Assembly (NCBI GenBank): GCA_024644875.1
Contig: JAHEGY010000007.1
Span: 17,094 to 81,093, forward strand
Direction: 5' to 3'
Length of the DNA: 64,000 nt
Source of the DNA: Cyclobacteriaceae bacterium
GTDB taxonomy: Bacteria; Bacteroidota; Bacteroidia; Cytophagales; Cyclobacteriaceae
The notes under the pieces are model-generated. The model saw only the letters and a list, made by a program, of their open reading frames with translations, made no database searches and was not told the origin of the DNA. Both the position numbers and the translations under genes were made by a program. Positions 28,110 through 37,525 of this stretch are shown here, piece by piece; positions within the stretch are counted from its first letter, which is position 1, and each line of letters opens with the position of its first letter.

Positions 28110-30809
28110 ATGAAACATATCTTATTCACATTCGTCTTATGTTCTATTTTTATTTCCTGTGAACCTGACAATAGTCAAACAGGTTCTGATCAGGGCCCTG
28201 TAGTATTTGAGGAATTTCCACTTGAAATACCTGAAGAAAAGGCCCTGATGGCCAGATGGGAAGAGAAACAGGTCATTAAAACTAAGACCATTGACGATTT
28301 TGAAACTGAAGGAAACTGGCATGTAGATGGAATAGGGGAAATGAACTACACCAATGAACGGTCGCGTGATGGCGAGCAATCACTCAGGTTCAGGACTTCA
28401 TTAAGAGATGAAGAACATTATAGGAAAAACAGAAGTGAATGGGATTCATTTAGTGGGACACAGGGTGGAAGTACCTATATCCGGCTAACTTTCGAGGACC
28501 CTCAGGATTGGACAGATTATAACCGTATCTCATTCTGGACCTATGTCCATCCTACCTCTATGCCTACCTATTGTATTTTTATCAGGATGAACTGCGAAGG
28601 TGCGATACATACCGCTACCGATTATAATGGGACTTCTCATTTTGTACAGGACCTCAAACCAGGTGAATGGAACCATGTGATGTTTGAAATACCACATCTT
28701 CAAAGAGATAAAGTGACTAACTTCACTATTTATCAAATGCTAAGGGGGCATAATCCGGAAGAAGAGGGAATTGTTACGTACGACATAGATCAACTTGAGA
28801 TTCAGGAGGTTAAAACCGATATGTATGAAGGCTGGGAAGTTGAGACAGGAAAATTCTCCTATAGTCATATCGGGTACTTGCCGGACCAGTCAAAAATTGC
28901 ATTGGCGGGATTTAATGGGGGAGAAAACTTTCAACTTCTGAATACACAGGATGAAGCAGTATTTACTGGTAATGCTTCTGTTATTAATAACAACCAGGGT
29001 ACATTTAATGTGCTGGATTTTTCAACCTTTAATGAAAATGGGATTTATAAACTGAAGTACGGTGAGAACCAATCCAATCCGTTTCCGGTTGGCCCGGATA
29101 TCTGGATATCTCCCTTATTCAAGACTATAAATTTCTTCTTCTGCCAGCGTTGCGGGTATCATGTTCCGGGTGTACACCTGGAATGCCATAAAGACTGGCA
29201 GGGTTTTTATGGAGATGTGAAAAAGGTCATTAACGGAGGCTGGCATGATGCAGGCGACCTGTCTCAGGGTTCCTGGCGAACGGCCATGTCCTCGCTGGCC
29301 ATGATGATGAATCTTGAGAGACTTGATCCGGAATCAAAATATCAGGAGCTGTCAGATCGGATCAGGGATGAACTGGCATGGGGTATGGAATGGTTACTAA
29401 AAACCAGGTTCGGGGATGGCTATCATATGAGTTTCAGCGTCATGAGGATCTATACGGATAATGAGATCGGGACTATAGACGATGTGGTAAGTCCTGCAAG
29501 GAATATACCCTGGGAGAACTTCCTGGCAGCTACCGTTCAAGGTAAAGCAGCCATGCTTCTTAAGGCCACACATCCTGAACTGGCAGAGAGATGTTCAATT
29601 GCAGCTGTCGAAGACTGGGAGGCTGCATTTAAGGGCAGGGATACATGGGAAATAGCGGATTACAGGGAGGCCGCCTGGGGCGCATCAGCATCATTGCTTC
29701 TTGCTGAAATGACAGGGAATGCCGAATATTATGATCATGCCGTAAATTTTGGATCCCTGCTTGTTGAATGTCAGGAACAGCGCTTTGTAGATGGCATACC
29801 TGTGACGGGTTATTTCTATACGACCTCCGAGAAGGAGACGGTGATCCATAACCGTCACGCCGCCTTTGAAGAGGCGCCACTCATAGCCCTGGCGTCATTA
29901 TGCAAAAAACTACCGGATCATGAAGACTGGATGAAATGGTACAGTGCTGCAGCGCTGCATAGCGAGTTCTTCATGAAACGGGGCACCAAAATAGCCCAAC
30001 CCTTTGATCTCTTGCCTAATTCAGTCTGGAAAAGATCAGAGATCGAGGCTGTTGAAGATGATAGCAGAAGGGAGGACCTGATGAGACAATTCATGGATGG
30101 TACTGATCTGGGCAATGATTACGTGTTGCGTACCTTTCCCATTTATTATGATGCGCTTTTTCATGGAAATACAAATATCCACATGTCAAGTACATGGGCC
30201 CTTGCAGAGGCCTCAAAACTTAGAAATGATATGAAAGGGATGCAACTTGTCGGGAAGCAGTTTCAATGGTTGTTTGGTGCCAATCCATTTTCGCAAAGCC
30301 TGATGTATGGGGAAGGATATGATTTTGCACCTCACTTCGCTTATTGTCTCAAGGACCTGGTTGGAGCCTTACCGGTCGGAATGGATTGTATGTCAGGAGA
30401 TGATCCGCACTGGTCGGCTACCAATACCGCTACGTATAAAGAGATCTGGGTTGAGCCTGTAAATCGGTTTATGGGCGCACTGGCTGTCTATCTTAGTGAA
30501 CCGGGGATTTCCGGGCAGGGGAAAATACAGGAGCCATCCATAGATATCAGTTTTGAAAAGAAAAGCACAGAACCAGGTCTAATTGATTGCGTGATATCAT
30601 CAATAGAGGACATGGAAGTTACATTAAAAGTGTTTAACCTTGAGATGCCGGATGGGGATGATCAGATAAGCCTTGATCAAAACAATGGCCGAATAGTAAA
30701 TTTAACATTGAAGATAATTGATCCCGGGAAACCATATATAGCGATCGTATCGAATGAGAAAGGCAAATATCGTGAGGCTGTGGGAGCAGGGATTGAAATG
30801 GATCTCTGA
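28110..30809 (+). CDS. Glycoside hydrolase family 9 lipoprotein (endoglucanase-like)
   Basis: This 899-residue lipoprotein has its lipobox Cys at residue 17 (SIFISCEPD). Residues ~55-235 form a beta-sandwich carbohydrate-binding-like domain, followed by the CelD-type Ig-like domain (SHIGYLPDQSKIALAG, about 250-340). The GH9 (alpha/alpha)6 barrel begins at ~345; GGWHDAGD holds Asp380 and Asp383, and KEIWVEPVNRF near residue 785 carries the likely general acid Glu. A ~100-residue beta-rich tail follows. GH9 enzymes cleave beta-1,4-glucans or related glycans. No SusC/D pair or other hydrolase is adjacent. Confidence 0.88.
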   Translation: MKHILFTFVLCSIFISCEPDNSQTGSDQGPVVFEEFPLEIPEEKALMARWEEKQVIKTKTIDDFETEGNWHVDGIGEMNYTNERSRDGEQSLRFRTSLRDEEHYRKNRSEWDSFSGTQGGSTYIRLTFEDPQDWTDYNRISFWTYVHPTSMPTYCIFIRMNCEGAIHTATDYNGTSHFVQDLKPGEWNHVMFEIPHLQRDKVTNFTIYQMLRGHNPEEEGIVTYDIDQLEIQEVKTDMYEGWEVETGKFSYSHIGYLPDQSKIALAGFNGGENFQLLNTQDEAVFTGNASVINNNQGTFNVLDFSTFNENGIYKLKYGENQSNPFPVGPDIWISPLFKTINFFFCQRCGYHVPGVHLECHKDWQGFYGDVKKVINGGWHDAGDLSQGSWRTAMSSLAMMMNLERLDPESKYQELSDRIRDELAWGMEWLLKTRFGDGYHMSFSVMRIYTDNEIGTIDDVVSPARNIPWENFLAATVQGKAAMLLKATHPELAERCSIAAVEDWEAAFKGRDTWEIADYREAAWGASASLLLAEMTGNAEYYDHAVNFGSLLVECQEQRFVDGIPVTGYFYTTSEKETVIHNRHAAFEEAPLIALASLCKKLPDHEDWMKWYSAAALHSEFFMKRGTKIAQPFDLLPNSVWKRSEIEAVEDDSRREDLMRQFMDGTDLGNDYVLRTFPIYYDALFHGNTNIHMSSTWALAEASKLRNDMKGMQLVGKQFQWLFGANPFSQSLMYGEGYDFAPHFAYCLKDLVGALPVGMDCMSGDDPHWSATNTATYKEIWVEPVNRFMGALAVYLSEPGISGQGKIQEPSIDISFEKKSTEPGLIDCVISSIEDMEVTLKVFNLEMPDGDDQISLDQNNGRIVNLTLKIIDPGKPYIAIVSNEKGKYREAVGAGIEMDL

Positions 30810-30826
30810 AAATAGATTATTGGATC

Positions 30827-30849
30827 TTTCAGGCAGGTCCTGCCTGAAA
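30827..30849. terminator. Hairpin at the convergent GH9 / aroK ends
   Basis: Eleven bases (TTTCAGGCAGG) and their complement are separated by one base, so a stem of nine or so pairs can form on either strand. It overlaps the aroK stop codon and lies 18 bp after the GH9 stop. There is no proper T-run on either side, so it may protect 3' ends more than it terminates. Confidence 0.45.
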
Positions 30850-31350
30850 ATATCGTACAATATCCGTTTCAAGTGAGATATTATACTTAAAGATCTTCTT
30901 TGCCTTTTTATAAAATGGTAGTCTGTAATTCAGTTTTTCTGTAAGACCTTCCAATAAATTATCTTCGCCCATTTTCTTAATAAGAGGCCTTTTATTGATG
31001 CCACTCAGGCTTAGCCTTTCCAATAATATATCGATTGGAGTATCAATATATACAGTATAACCCTGTTCATTCATAAAATCCATATTATCAAAAAAGCAGG
31101 GTGCGCCGCCGCCTGTTGCCAGGACAAAATTATCATTGGCCAGGGAAATGTTTTTCAGAAGTTGACTTTCGATTTTCCTGAAATGATCTTCCCCCTTTAA
31201 TTCGAATATTTCTGCCACGGATAATTCCTCTGCTTTTATGATCTCCTTATCAAGATCAATAAATTCAAGATCCAGATCCCTGGCCACTTTCCGGCCAAAG
31301 GTGGACTTTCCACAACCTGGCATACCGGTAAGAAAAATCTTCATGTTCAA
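30829..31350 (-). CDS. aroK: Shikimate kinase
   Basis: This 173-residue P-loop kinase phosphorylates shikimate in the aromatic amino acid pathway. The Walker A motif MPGCGKST, the shikimate-binding FIDLDKEI with Asp, and VLATGGGAPCF are clear, with the RPLI lid Arg later. It is the last gene of a leftward operon DUF1599-DoxX-permease-aroK, starting 3 bp after the permease stop. No other shikimate genes are nearby. Confidence 0.92.
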   Translation of the reverse strand: MNMKIFLTGMPGCGKSTFGRKVARDLDLEFIDLDKEIIKAEELSVAEIFELKGEDHFRKIESQLLKNISLANDNFVLATGGGAPCFFDNMDFMNEQGYTVYIDTPIDILLERLSLSGINKRPLIKKMGEDNLLEGLTEKLNYRLPFYKKAKKIFKYNISLETDIVRYFQAGPA

Positions 31351-31353
31351 TAG

Positions 31354-32415
31354 TTAATCAGTTAATCTGATACGTGGATCTACAACCGCATACAGAATAT
31401 CAACAAAGATATTAATAAGAATAAAAATAAGGGCTACAATTAAAGTTGATCCCATAACCACGGGAAAGTCTAATGACTGAACAGCTTTTATGGTTACAAA
31501 GCCCAATCCTTTCCAGTCGAAAATATACTCCACAAAAAAAGCGCCCGCCATCAGTGAGGCAAGCCATCCTGATACGGCGGTTATTACCGGGTTCAGAGCA
31601 TTCTTTAATGCATGTTTATATACAGTCAAAAACCGGCTTAATCCCTTTGCCTTGGCGGTACGAATGTAGTCTTTCGAAAGAACATCAAGCATGGAACTTC
31701 TCGTTAACTGAACAATGATGGAGAGCGGTCTTATCCCTAATGTTATTGCCGGAAGGATAATATTCTCGAGGTGTAACTGCCTGCCGTATATTGGGTCTGT
31801 TTCCCACAACTGACCGGTCAGGTTCAATCCGGTATAATCACTGAGATAGTACCCGAATATGATTGCAAAAAGAATTGCGGATAGAAATGTAGGAATGGAT
31901 ATACCCAATACGGAAACAGAAATGATCAGATGATCCAGCCAGGTGTTCTGGTTAATGGCAGCAATGATGCCGGAAAATATACCTATAATAGTGGCCAGTA
32001 TCATGGCAGCCAGGGCAAGCCAGAAGGTATTCAATAAATTCCCCATCAATATTTCGTCTACCCTTCTGTTTGATTGAAAAGATCTTCTCAGATACGGTCG
32101 TTTTATCACCATCACCTTGTCTTTCTTCAGTCGAAACAGCTTCCTGTAACCATATTTTTCCCGGTTTGACGCATTGTCATTGTGAATAGACAAGGGTGAA
32201 AGGTCATTTATATATAAGAGAAACTGAATATGTAAAGGTTCTTTCAAACCAAGTTCCCGGGCGATCGATTCTCGTGTAGCTATATCTGTTCGTTGTCCGG
32301 CCATCATAGAAACCGGATCTCCCGGTAAAGCATGAAATAAAAAAAAGATAACGATAATTACTCCAATAAGGACTAAAAAACCATACGCAAGACGTTTTAA
32401 AATAAAACGGATCAT
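31354..32415 (-). CDS. ABC transporter permease, oligopeptide/dipeptide (OppB/DppB) type
   Basis: This 353-residue inner-membrane permease has the hallmark N-terminus (VIIVIFFLFHALPGDPV), six predicted helices and the EAA-like loop DYIRTAKAKGLSRFLTVYKHALKNA. The C-terminal helix ending DPRIRL is also typical. It should form the channel of an ABC importer with an OppC-like partner, ATPases and a binding lipoprotein, but none of these is encoded in the window. A periplasmic insert of ~50 residues follows the first helix. It shares one base with the upstream gene's stop. Confidence 0.88.
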   Translation of the reverse strand: MIRFILKRLAYGFLVLIGVIIVIFFLFHALPGDPVSMMAGQRTDIATRESIARELGLKEPLHIQFLLYINDLSPLSIHNDNASNREKYGYRKLFRLKKDKVMVIKRPYLRRSFQSNRRVDEILMGNLLNTFWLALAAMILATIIGIFSGIIAAINQNTWLDHLIISVSVLGISIPTFLSAILFAIIFGYYLSDYTGLNLTGQLWETDPIYGRQLHLENIILPAITLGIRPLSIIVQLTRSSMLDVLSKDYIRTAKAKGLSRFLTVYKHALKNALNPVITAVSGWLASLMAGAFFVEYIFDWKGLGFVTIKAVQSLDFPVVMGSTLIVALIFILINIFVDILYAVVDPRIRLTD

Positions 32416-33506
32416 TATTCAAGCAGATCAATAACAGTATCAGCATCAGGTACATCATTATGATGCCATTTGCCGACGACAACACCATCCTTCATCAGCC
32501 ACAAACCAGGATTGGATCTTATGATGGCCTCCAGGACGGTCATGTCAGCATAAAAATATGGAATGGCCAGCTGGTATTCATGTCTGAATGCCTCAAATTC
32601 CGTATCAGCAGAAGCCGTCAGAGCCCATACTTCAACATCATCTTCAACAGATTGAATGAGATCATTGATCTTATCCATGTTCCTGGTCTTCGACTTAGAA
32701 ATATCGTAAAAAATGATAAACAGTTTGTTCCCGATAAAAGATTCTTCGGTAAATTCTCCATCATCAGTCCAGATATGATAATCCGTGATTTTTGGCTGGG
32801 CCTCCGGATTTAGAATGATCATATCCTTGTACTTATATGTAGTATCACCTGGATAATCCGTGAATTCAAACTCCTCTCCATCCTTCTCCATGATATATTT
32901 ATATCTGTAGGGTTCTGAAGGGGCCATGAGTTGGGGTATATTATTCCCCACTTTATAAGGCCGGAAATCGATATAGGGCAGGTGACTGATGGCGTAAACA
33001 CAAAGGTAAATATTAACTGCAAATGAAAGTGCCATCACCACATTCCCTGAGCGGTCCTTCATTATAGGCTTGAAATGATTGCGCCGTATAAAGATCAGGA
33101 TTACGAGTACTGACAGAACAACGTCTTTGGCAAAAGACTGCCAGGGTGTTAAAGGAATGGCATCCCCAAAACAGCCGCACTCTGTAACCTTATTGAAATA
33201 GGCTGAATAAAAGGTTAAAAAGGTGAAGAAGGCAATCAACAGGAGGAATGCCCAGGAAGTCAGTTTCATTCTGTAATGAAGTAAAAGGGCTATTCCCAGC
33301 ACTACTTCAAGGACTACAACGAATACTGCGATGACCAGAGAGTAAGGGATAAAGAAGGCAAAAAAAGGAGCGAAATCATTCGCGAATACTTCAAAATATT
33401 CCTTTAGTTTGATGGAAGTGCCTATTGGGTCATTCACTTTGATCAGGCCCGAAAAGATAAACAGGATACCAACAAAGTATTTTAAAAAATTATCCAGTAT
33501 TTTCAT
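32415..33506 (-). CDS. DoxX/MauE-like membrane protein with thioredoxin-like C-terminus (BT_3928 type)
   Basis: This 363-residue protein has four N-terminal helices (about 1-135) that look like a DoxX/MauE domain: FSGLIKVNDPIG at the start and NKVTECGCFGD with a Cys-Gly-Cys. After a further helix near 155 comes a periplasmic region (about 180-363) with a thioredoxin-like fold and no CxxC. MauE/DoxX proteins take part in disulfide or quinone redox chemistry. In Bacteroidota it is conserved next to DUF1599, as here. Its exact role is unknown. Confidence 0.8.
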   Translation of the reverse strand: MKILDNFLKYFVGILFIFSGLIKVNDPIGTSIKLKEYFEVFANDFAPFFAFFIPYSLVIAVFVVVLEVVLGIALLLHYRMKLTSWAFLLLIAFFTFLTFYSAYFNKVTECGCFGDAIPLTPWQSFAKDVVLSVLVILIFIRRNHFKPIMKDRSGNVVMALSFAVNIYLCVYAISHLPYIDFRPYKVGNNIPQLMAPSEPYRYKYIMEKDGEEFEFTDYPGDTTYKYKDMIILNPEAQPKITDYHIWTDDGEFTEESFIGNKLFIIFYDISKSKTRNMDKINDLIQSVEDDVEVWALTASADTEFEAFRHEYQLAIPYFYADMTVLEAIIRSNPGLWLMKDGVVVGKWHHNDVPDADTVIDLLE

Positions 33507-33514
33507 GAATAGAA

Positions 33515-34051
33515 TTAATTAAGTTTTATCAGACAGAATACCGAGTAATTCATCATGTCCTGGTAATTGGCTTTAATTCCTTCTGAAATTAAAGTCTTTC
33601 CCTTATTGTCCTCAATCTGTTTTACCCGTAATATTTTCATTAAAATTATATCGGTAATAGAACTGATTCGCATTTCTCTCCAGGCTTCATCATAATCATG
33701 GTTTTTATTTTCCAGAAGTCTCACTGTATCATCCACCGCCATATCATATAAGCTGATCAGCTCTTCAGTGGGGATATTTTCTTCCGGGTTATCGGATAAC
33801 TCGATCTGTATCATACCGATAATGCAATAATTAATGATGCCAATAAATTCTGACCTGATATCATCATCTACTTTCTGCTGGCCTTTTTCCTGGATGGAAC
33901 GAATTCGCTGGGCTTTTATAAAGATCTGGTCGGTAATGGATGGAAGTCTTAAAATTCTCCAGGCGGTCCCATAATCCATTGTTTTCTTTACAAAAACTTC
34001 TTTGCAAGCCTTAATTACTTCCTTATATTCGTCGATGGTATTTGAATTCAA
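33515..34051 (-). CDS. DUF1599 domain protein
   Basis: This 178-residue protein contains two repeats of the DUF1599 motif: VKKTMDYGTAWRILRLPSITDQIFIKAQRI and LENKNHDYDEAWREMRISSITDIILMKILR share the DYxxAWRxxRxxSITD core. The function is unknown. The only usable start is TTG 34051, inside the palindrome TTGAATTCAA. It begins the leftward DoxX-permease-aroK operon and is divergent from folP. Confidence 0.8.
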   Translation of the reverse strand: MNSNTIDEYKEVIKACKEVFVKKTMDYGTAWRILRLPSITDQIFIKAQRIRSIQEKGQQKVDDDIRSEFIGIINYCIIGMIQIELSDNPEENIPTEELISLYDMAVDDTVRLLENKNHDYDEAWREMRISSITDIILMKILRVKQIEDNKGKTLISEGIKANYQDMMNYSVFCLIKLN

Positions 34052-34089
34052 TATTATTTTGCAATTATATTAGATCATTTGATATAGGG

Positions 34090-34938
34090 GTGAAAGATAC
34101 ACTATTTTCAGTAAAAAAAACACTCAATATAAGGGGAATGCTCTATGCTCTGGACAGGCCCTGGATCATGGGTATTGTTAACCTGACCCCCGATTCATTT
34201 TATGATAAAAGCCGTGTGCAAAGGGAAGATGCCATAGTTAAACGGGTTGAAGTTATGCTTGGTGAAGGGGCTGATCTCATAGATCTCGGAGCCTATTCTT
34301 CGAGGCCCGGAGCAACCCACATCTCTGAACAGGAAGAATGGGAGCGACTACAACCGGCCATGAAAGTAATCCTCAGGAATTATCCGGAGGTGCTGATATC
34401 TGTTGATACATTCAGAAGTTCCATAGCTAGGAGGGCTTATAAGGAAGGAGCTTCCATAATAAATGACATATCCGGTGGACAGATGGATGATCAGATGTTT
34501 AATGCCATATCTGAGATCAAGATACCCTATATACTGATGCATATGAGGGGAGATCCCAGGACTATGAACTCACTGAACATCTATGATAACCTCTTTAAGG
34601 AGATGATCAATTATTTTGAAAGCAGAATACTTGAGCTGAAAGCTTCAGGGGTCAATGACATTATAATAGATCCGGGATTCGGATTTGCAAAGTCAATGGA
34701 TCAAAATTATGAATTACTTAAAAATTTTACGTATTTTGAGGTATTGGGTTATCCGCTTCTTGTTGGCTTAAGCAGGAAATCAATGATCTTCAAAGAATTG
34801 GGCGTTCAACCATCAGAAGCACTAAATGGAACTATAGCGTTAAATACTGTGTCTTTATTAAAAAGGGCATCAATTTTGCGTGTACATGATATAAAGGAAG
34901 CAAAAGAAGTTGTAAATTTAGTGGCAAAGCTAAAATAA
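34090..34938 (+). CDS. folP: Dihydropteroate synthase
   Basis: The enzyme joins 6-hydroxymethyl-dihydropterin diphosphate and p-aminobenzoate in folate synthesis; it is the sulfonamide target. IMGIVNLTPDSFYD, DLGAYSSRPGA, ISVDTFRSS, IINDISGG and the late LVGLSRKSM with the conserved Lys and Arg are in order. The reading frame extends to TTG 34042, but GTG 34090 keeps the first strand (TLNIRG) and leaves room for a divergent promoter; ATG 34138 would cut that strand. The cdaA gene follows after 2 bp. Confidence 0.92.
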   Translation: MKDTLFSVKKTLNIRGMLYALDRPWIMGIVNLTPDSFYDKSRVQREDAIVKRVEVMLGEGADLIDLGAYSSRPGATHISEQEEWERLQPAMKVILRNYPEVLISVDTFRSSIARRAYKEGASIINDISGGQMDDQMFNAISEIKIPYILMHMRGDPRTMNSLNIYDNLFKEMINYFESRILELKASGVNDIIIDPGFGFAKSMDQNYELLKNFTYFEVLGYPLLVGLSRKSMIFKELGVQPSEALNGTIALNTVSLLKRASILRVHDIKEAKEVVNLVAKLK

Positions 34939-34940
34939 TA

Positions 34941-35834
34941 ATGTATCTGATTCAAATAGGATTTCTGGATGTAAGGCTTGTCGATCTGTTCGACATTGCA
35001 GCGGTTAGTTTCCTGTTGTTCCAGGTATATAAACTGATGCGTGGTAGTGTGGCCGTGAGGATATTCCTTGGTTTCCTGTTCCTGTACCTGATATATCTCG
35101 TGGTCCGGGCCATCGATATGGACCTGTTGTCTTCCATCCTGGACCAATTCATGGGGGTTGGAGTTATTGCGGTAATTATACTTTTTCAGCAGGAAATAAG
35201 GAAGTTCCTGCTCATGCTGGGGAAAACACCGATATTCAACAGGGAAAGCATATTCAAGGGATTCTGGGGGCATGATGAGAATATTGAGGAGAAAGTAAAT
35301 CAAGTGGTGGAGGCTGCCAAATCCATGGGCGGTGCCAATACCGGCGCCCTTATCGTTTACTCCAGGGATACTGAACTGAAGTTTTATGCTGAATCCGGAG
35401 ATGTTATAAATGCCGATCTATCCAAGAGACTGATCTTATCTATATTCAATAAATACAGCCCCCTGCATGATGGTGCATTGATTATTCATAACAATAAGAT
35501 CGTGGCTGCCAGGTGTGTTTTGCCGGTTACCGAGAAAGAAGATCTACCCGCTCAGTTTGGTATGAGGCACCGGGCAGCAGTGGGTATGTCGGAAGCAACG
35601 GATTCCCTGGTACTGGTTGTCTCTGAAGAGACCGGTCAGATGTCTATCACTCAAAACGGTACGATATATCATAATCTTTCCGGAAATGAGATGACTGAGA
35701 AAATAATTGAATACCTGACAGAGGATAAAAAGGCACTGGGAGAGAAATTCGATAAAATTATTAAAGATGAATTAACTTCAGATCTGGAAAAGAAAGAGGA
35801 GAGCGATACCGGTAAAGTTCAAACCGCGTCCTGA
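34941..35834 (+). CDS. cdaA: Diadenylate cyclase CdaA (c-di-AMP synthase)
   Basis: This 297-residue membrane enzyme makes c-di-AMP from two ATP. Three N-terminal helices (about 10-85) precede the DAC domain (about 110-260), with SPLHDGALIIHNNKI (DGA motif) and RHRAAVGMSEATD (RHR motif), both required for activity. A charged tail ends the protein. It is cotranscribed with folP, the standard Bacteroidota arrangement. The signal usually controls osmolyte uptake and wall homeostasis; no c-di-AMP phosphodiesterase is in the window. Confidence 0.95.
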   Translation: MYLIQIGFLDVRLVDLFDIAAVSFLLFQVYKLMRGSVAVRIFLGFLFLYLIYLVVRAIDMDLLSSILDQFMGVGVIAVIILFQQEIRKFLLMLGKTPIFNRESIFKGFWGHDENIEEKVNQVVEAAKSMGGANTGALIVYSRDTELKFYAESGDVINADLSKRLILSIFNKYSPLHDGALIIHNNKIVAARCVLPVTEKEDLPAQFGMRHRAAVGMSEATDSLVLVVSEETGQMSITQNGTIYHNLSGNEMTEKIIEYLTEDKKALGEKFDKIIKDELTSDLEKKEESDTGKVQTAS

Positions 35835-35839
35835 TATTT

Positions 35840-36469
35840 TTACACAAGGGCCTTGATCTCAAAGGCGTAATACAACAGCCTGAACCCAAATAAAATCAAT
35901 CCTATACCTACAGACCGGTTGAGTATCTTCATAAACCTGGGTGTGATCAAGTCACGTAATTTATTGGCAAGATAAGATTTTGTAATATCAGCACTTAGAA
36001 CCATGAATATTACACCGGCATAGAACAGAAATGCCTGATCAAATGAATAATGAAGTTCTATGGTGATCATCCCGGCAACGCCAAGCCAGAATATCAATAT
36101 AAAAGGGTTAATGCTATTCAGGATAAATCCTTTCAGAATTTTACGGAAGTAATTGTTTGATACAAAATGAGGCTGCTTCAGGCCTCTTTTCGGCACAGGT
36201 TTTAGAAAGGTAAATAATCCAAAGCCCATCATGACCAATGATCCAAAAAGCCCTAAAACAAACTTTACCTGGATATTTTCAGAAAGAAATGATACACCGG
36301 TATAAGTAAGGAACATATAGAAGGAATCACTCAAGGAAACGCCAATAGCCATAAATACACCTGCTTTAAAACCTTTCTCAATACTGGTCTGGAGCAAAGC
36401 AAAAAATACGGGTCCCAGTAAAAAAGAGAGTAAAAGTCCAAAAAGTAATCCTTTGTACAACTCAACCAT
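35840..36469 (-). CDS. LysE family exporter
   Basis: This 209-residue inner-membrane protein with six hydrophobic segments has the LysE/RhtB signatures FLLGPVFFALLQTSIEKGFKAG near the N-terminus and LNSINPFILIFWLGVAG in the middle. These proteins export amino acids or related small molecules. It is monocistronic and convergent with cdaA. The substrate cannot be told. Confidence 0.85.
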   Translation of the reverse strand: MVELYKGLLFGLLLSFLLGPVFFALLQTSIEKGFKAGVFMAIGVSLSDSFYMFLTYTGVSFLSENIQVKFVLGLFGSLVMMGFGLFTFLKPVPKRGLKQPHFVSNNYFRKILKGFILNSINPFILIFWLGVAGMITIELHYSFDQAFLFYAGVIFMVLSADITKSYLANKLRDLITPRFMKILNRSVGIGLILFGFRLLYYAFEIKALV

Positions 36470-36635
36470 TACAACAGAAGTGCATTTTTATAAATTCCGG
36501 AATTAAGTTTGCCAAAGATCCAAAAATTCATAGATCTAAAGTAAATAATAAGGATTAAAAACCTGATTACGGAAATATCAATTTATTTTTATAAATATAT
36601 TTAAGTATGGGTAAATATAGAATTATTATTTAATT

Positions 36636-37304
36636 ATGAATATTGCGGATAATATAAATAAATATTTAAAAGAGATCGGTGATAGGAACTGTAAATTGGT
36701 CGCCATCAGCAAGACCAAGCCAGTGGATATGATTCGGAACGCTTATGATTCAGGTCAAAGAATTTTTGGCGAAAATAAGGTTCAGGAATTAGCCGATAAA
36801 TACCCGCAATTACCCAATGATATTCAATGGCATATGGTTGGACATCTTCAGTCCAACAAAGTGAAATATATAGCCCCCTTCGTACATCTGATTCATTCTG
36901 TGGATAGCATAAAATTGTTGAAGGAGATTGAAAAGCAGGCTGCAAAGCACGACCGCATCATTTTCTGTCTTCTGCAGGTTCATATTGCTGAAGAAGAAAC
37001 CAAGTTCGGCCTTACGGAAGAAGGACTCTGCCAGGTATTGGATGAGGTTGTAAAATCAGGATTTGAACATGTTAAAATTAACGGTTTAATGGGCATGGCC
37101 ACCTATACTCCGAATGATGAACAGATACGCAGGGAATTCCGGTATTTAAAAGATTTGCTGGATACAGTCTCATTGAAATACCAGTATGGCTCAATAGATC
37201 TGGCCGAACTATCCATAGGCATGTCCGGGGATTATAAGATTGCCATGGAGGAAGGATCAACCATGATAAGGATCGGGACCGGGGTATTTGGAGCCCGGCA
37301 TTAA
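36636..37304 (+). CDS. YggS/PROSC family PLP-binding protein
   Basis: This 222-residue single-domain TIM barrel binds pyridoxal phosphate and controls vitamin B6 pools. The lysine in LVAISKTKPV, FGENKVQELADKY, WHMVGHLQSNK, LMGMAT and LSIGMSGDYKIAMEEGSTMIRIG (phosphate site) are all present. It is monocistronic, preceded by a very AT-rich 166-bp gap. Confidence 0.93.
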   Translation: MNIADNINKYLKEIGDRNCKLVAISKTKPVDMIRNAYDSGQRIFGENKVQELADKYPQLPNDIQWHMVGHLQSNKVKYIAPFVHLIHSVDSIKLLKEIEKQAAKHDRIIFCLLQVHIAEEETKFGLTEEGLCQVLDEVVKSGFEHVKINGLMGMATYTPNDEQIRREFRYLKDLLDTVSLKYQYGSIDLAELSIGMSGDYKIAMEEGSTMIRIGTGVFGARH

Positions 37305-37355
37305 TTACCTTCAAAATTCAGGATTTATGAGATCCAGGTAATCTTCCTTATAATT

Positions 37356-37394
37356 CCAGGGCACTAAATCAAAACCAGGGCACTAAATCAAAAA
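37356..37394. repeat. 19-bp tandem direct repeat, two copies
   Basis: CCAGGGCACTAAATCAAAA occurs twice head to tail (37356-37374 and 37375-37393). It lies in the 221-bp gap between the YggS gene and the copper-receptor gene and may be a regulator site or a replication slip. Confidence 0.55.
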
Positions 37395-37525
37395 TTGTAG
37401 CAAATTCTGAATATTAATTACATTTATAATTAGGGGGATATATCCTGCCTGAAGTCTATAATATAGGAACCCTGTTTACAGCCTATACCGATTTAAAGTG
37501 TTTTTTAAGATTTAAGCCTGTGTAA

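Noticed and set aside
34806..35303. 165-codon minus-strand frame opposite cdaA
   Set aside because: cdaA carries intact DGA and RHR motifs on the plus strand; this is a shadow frame.
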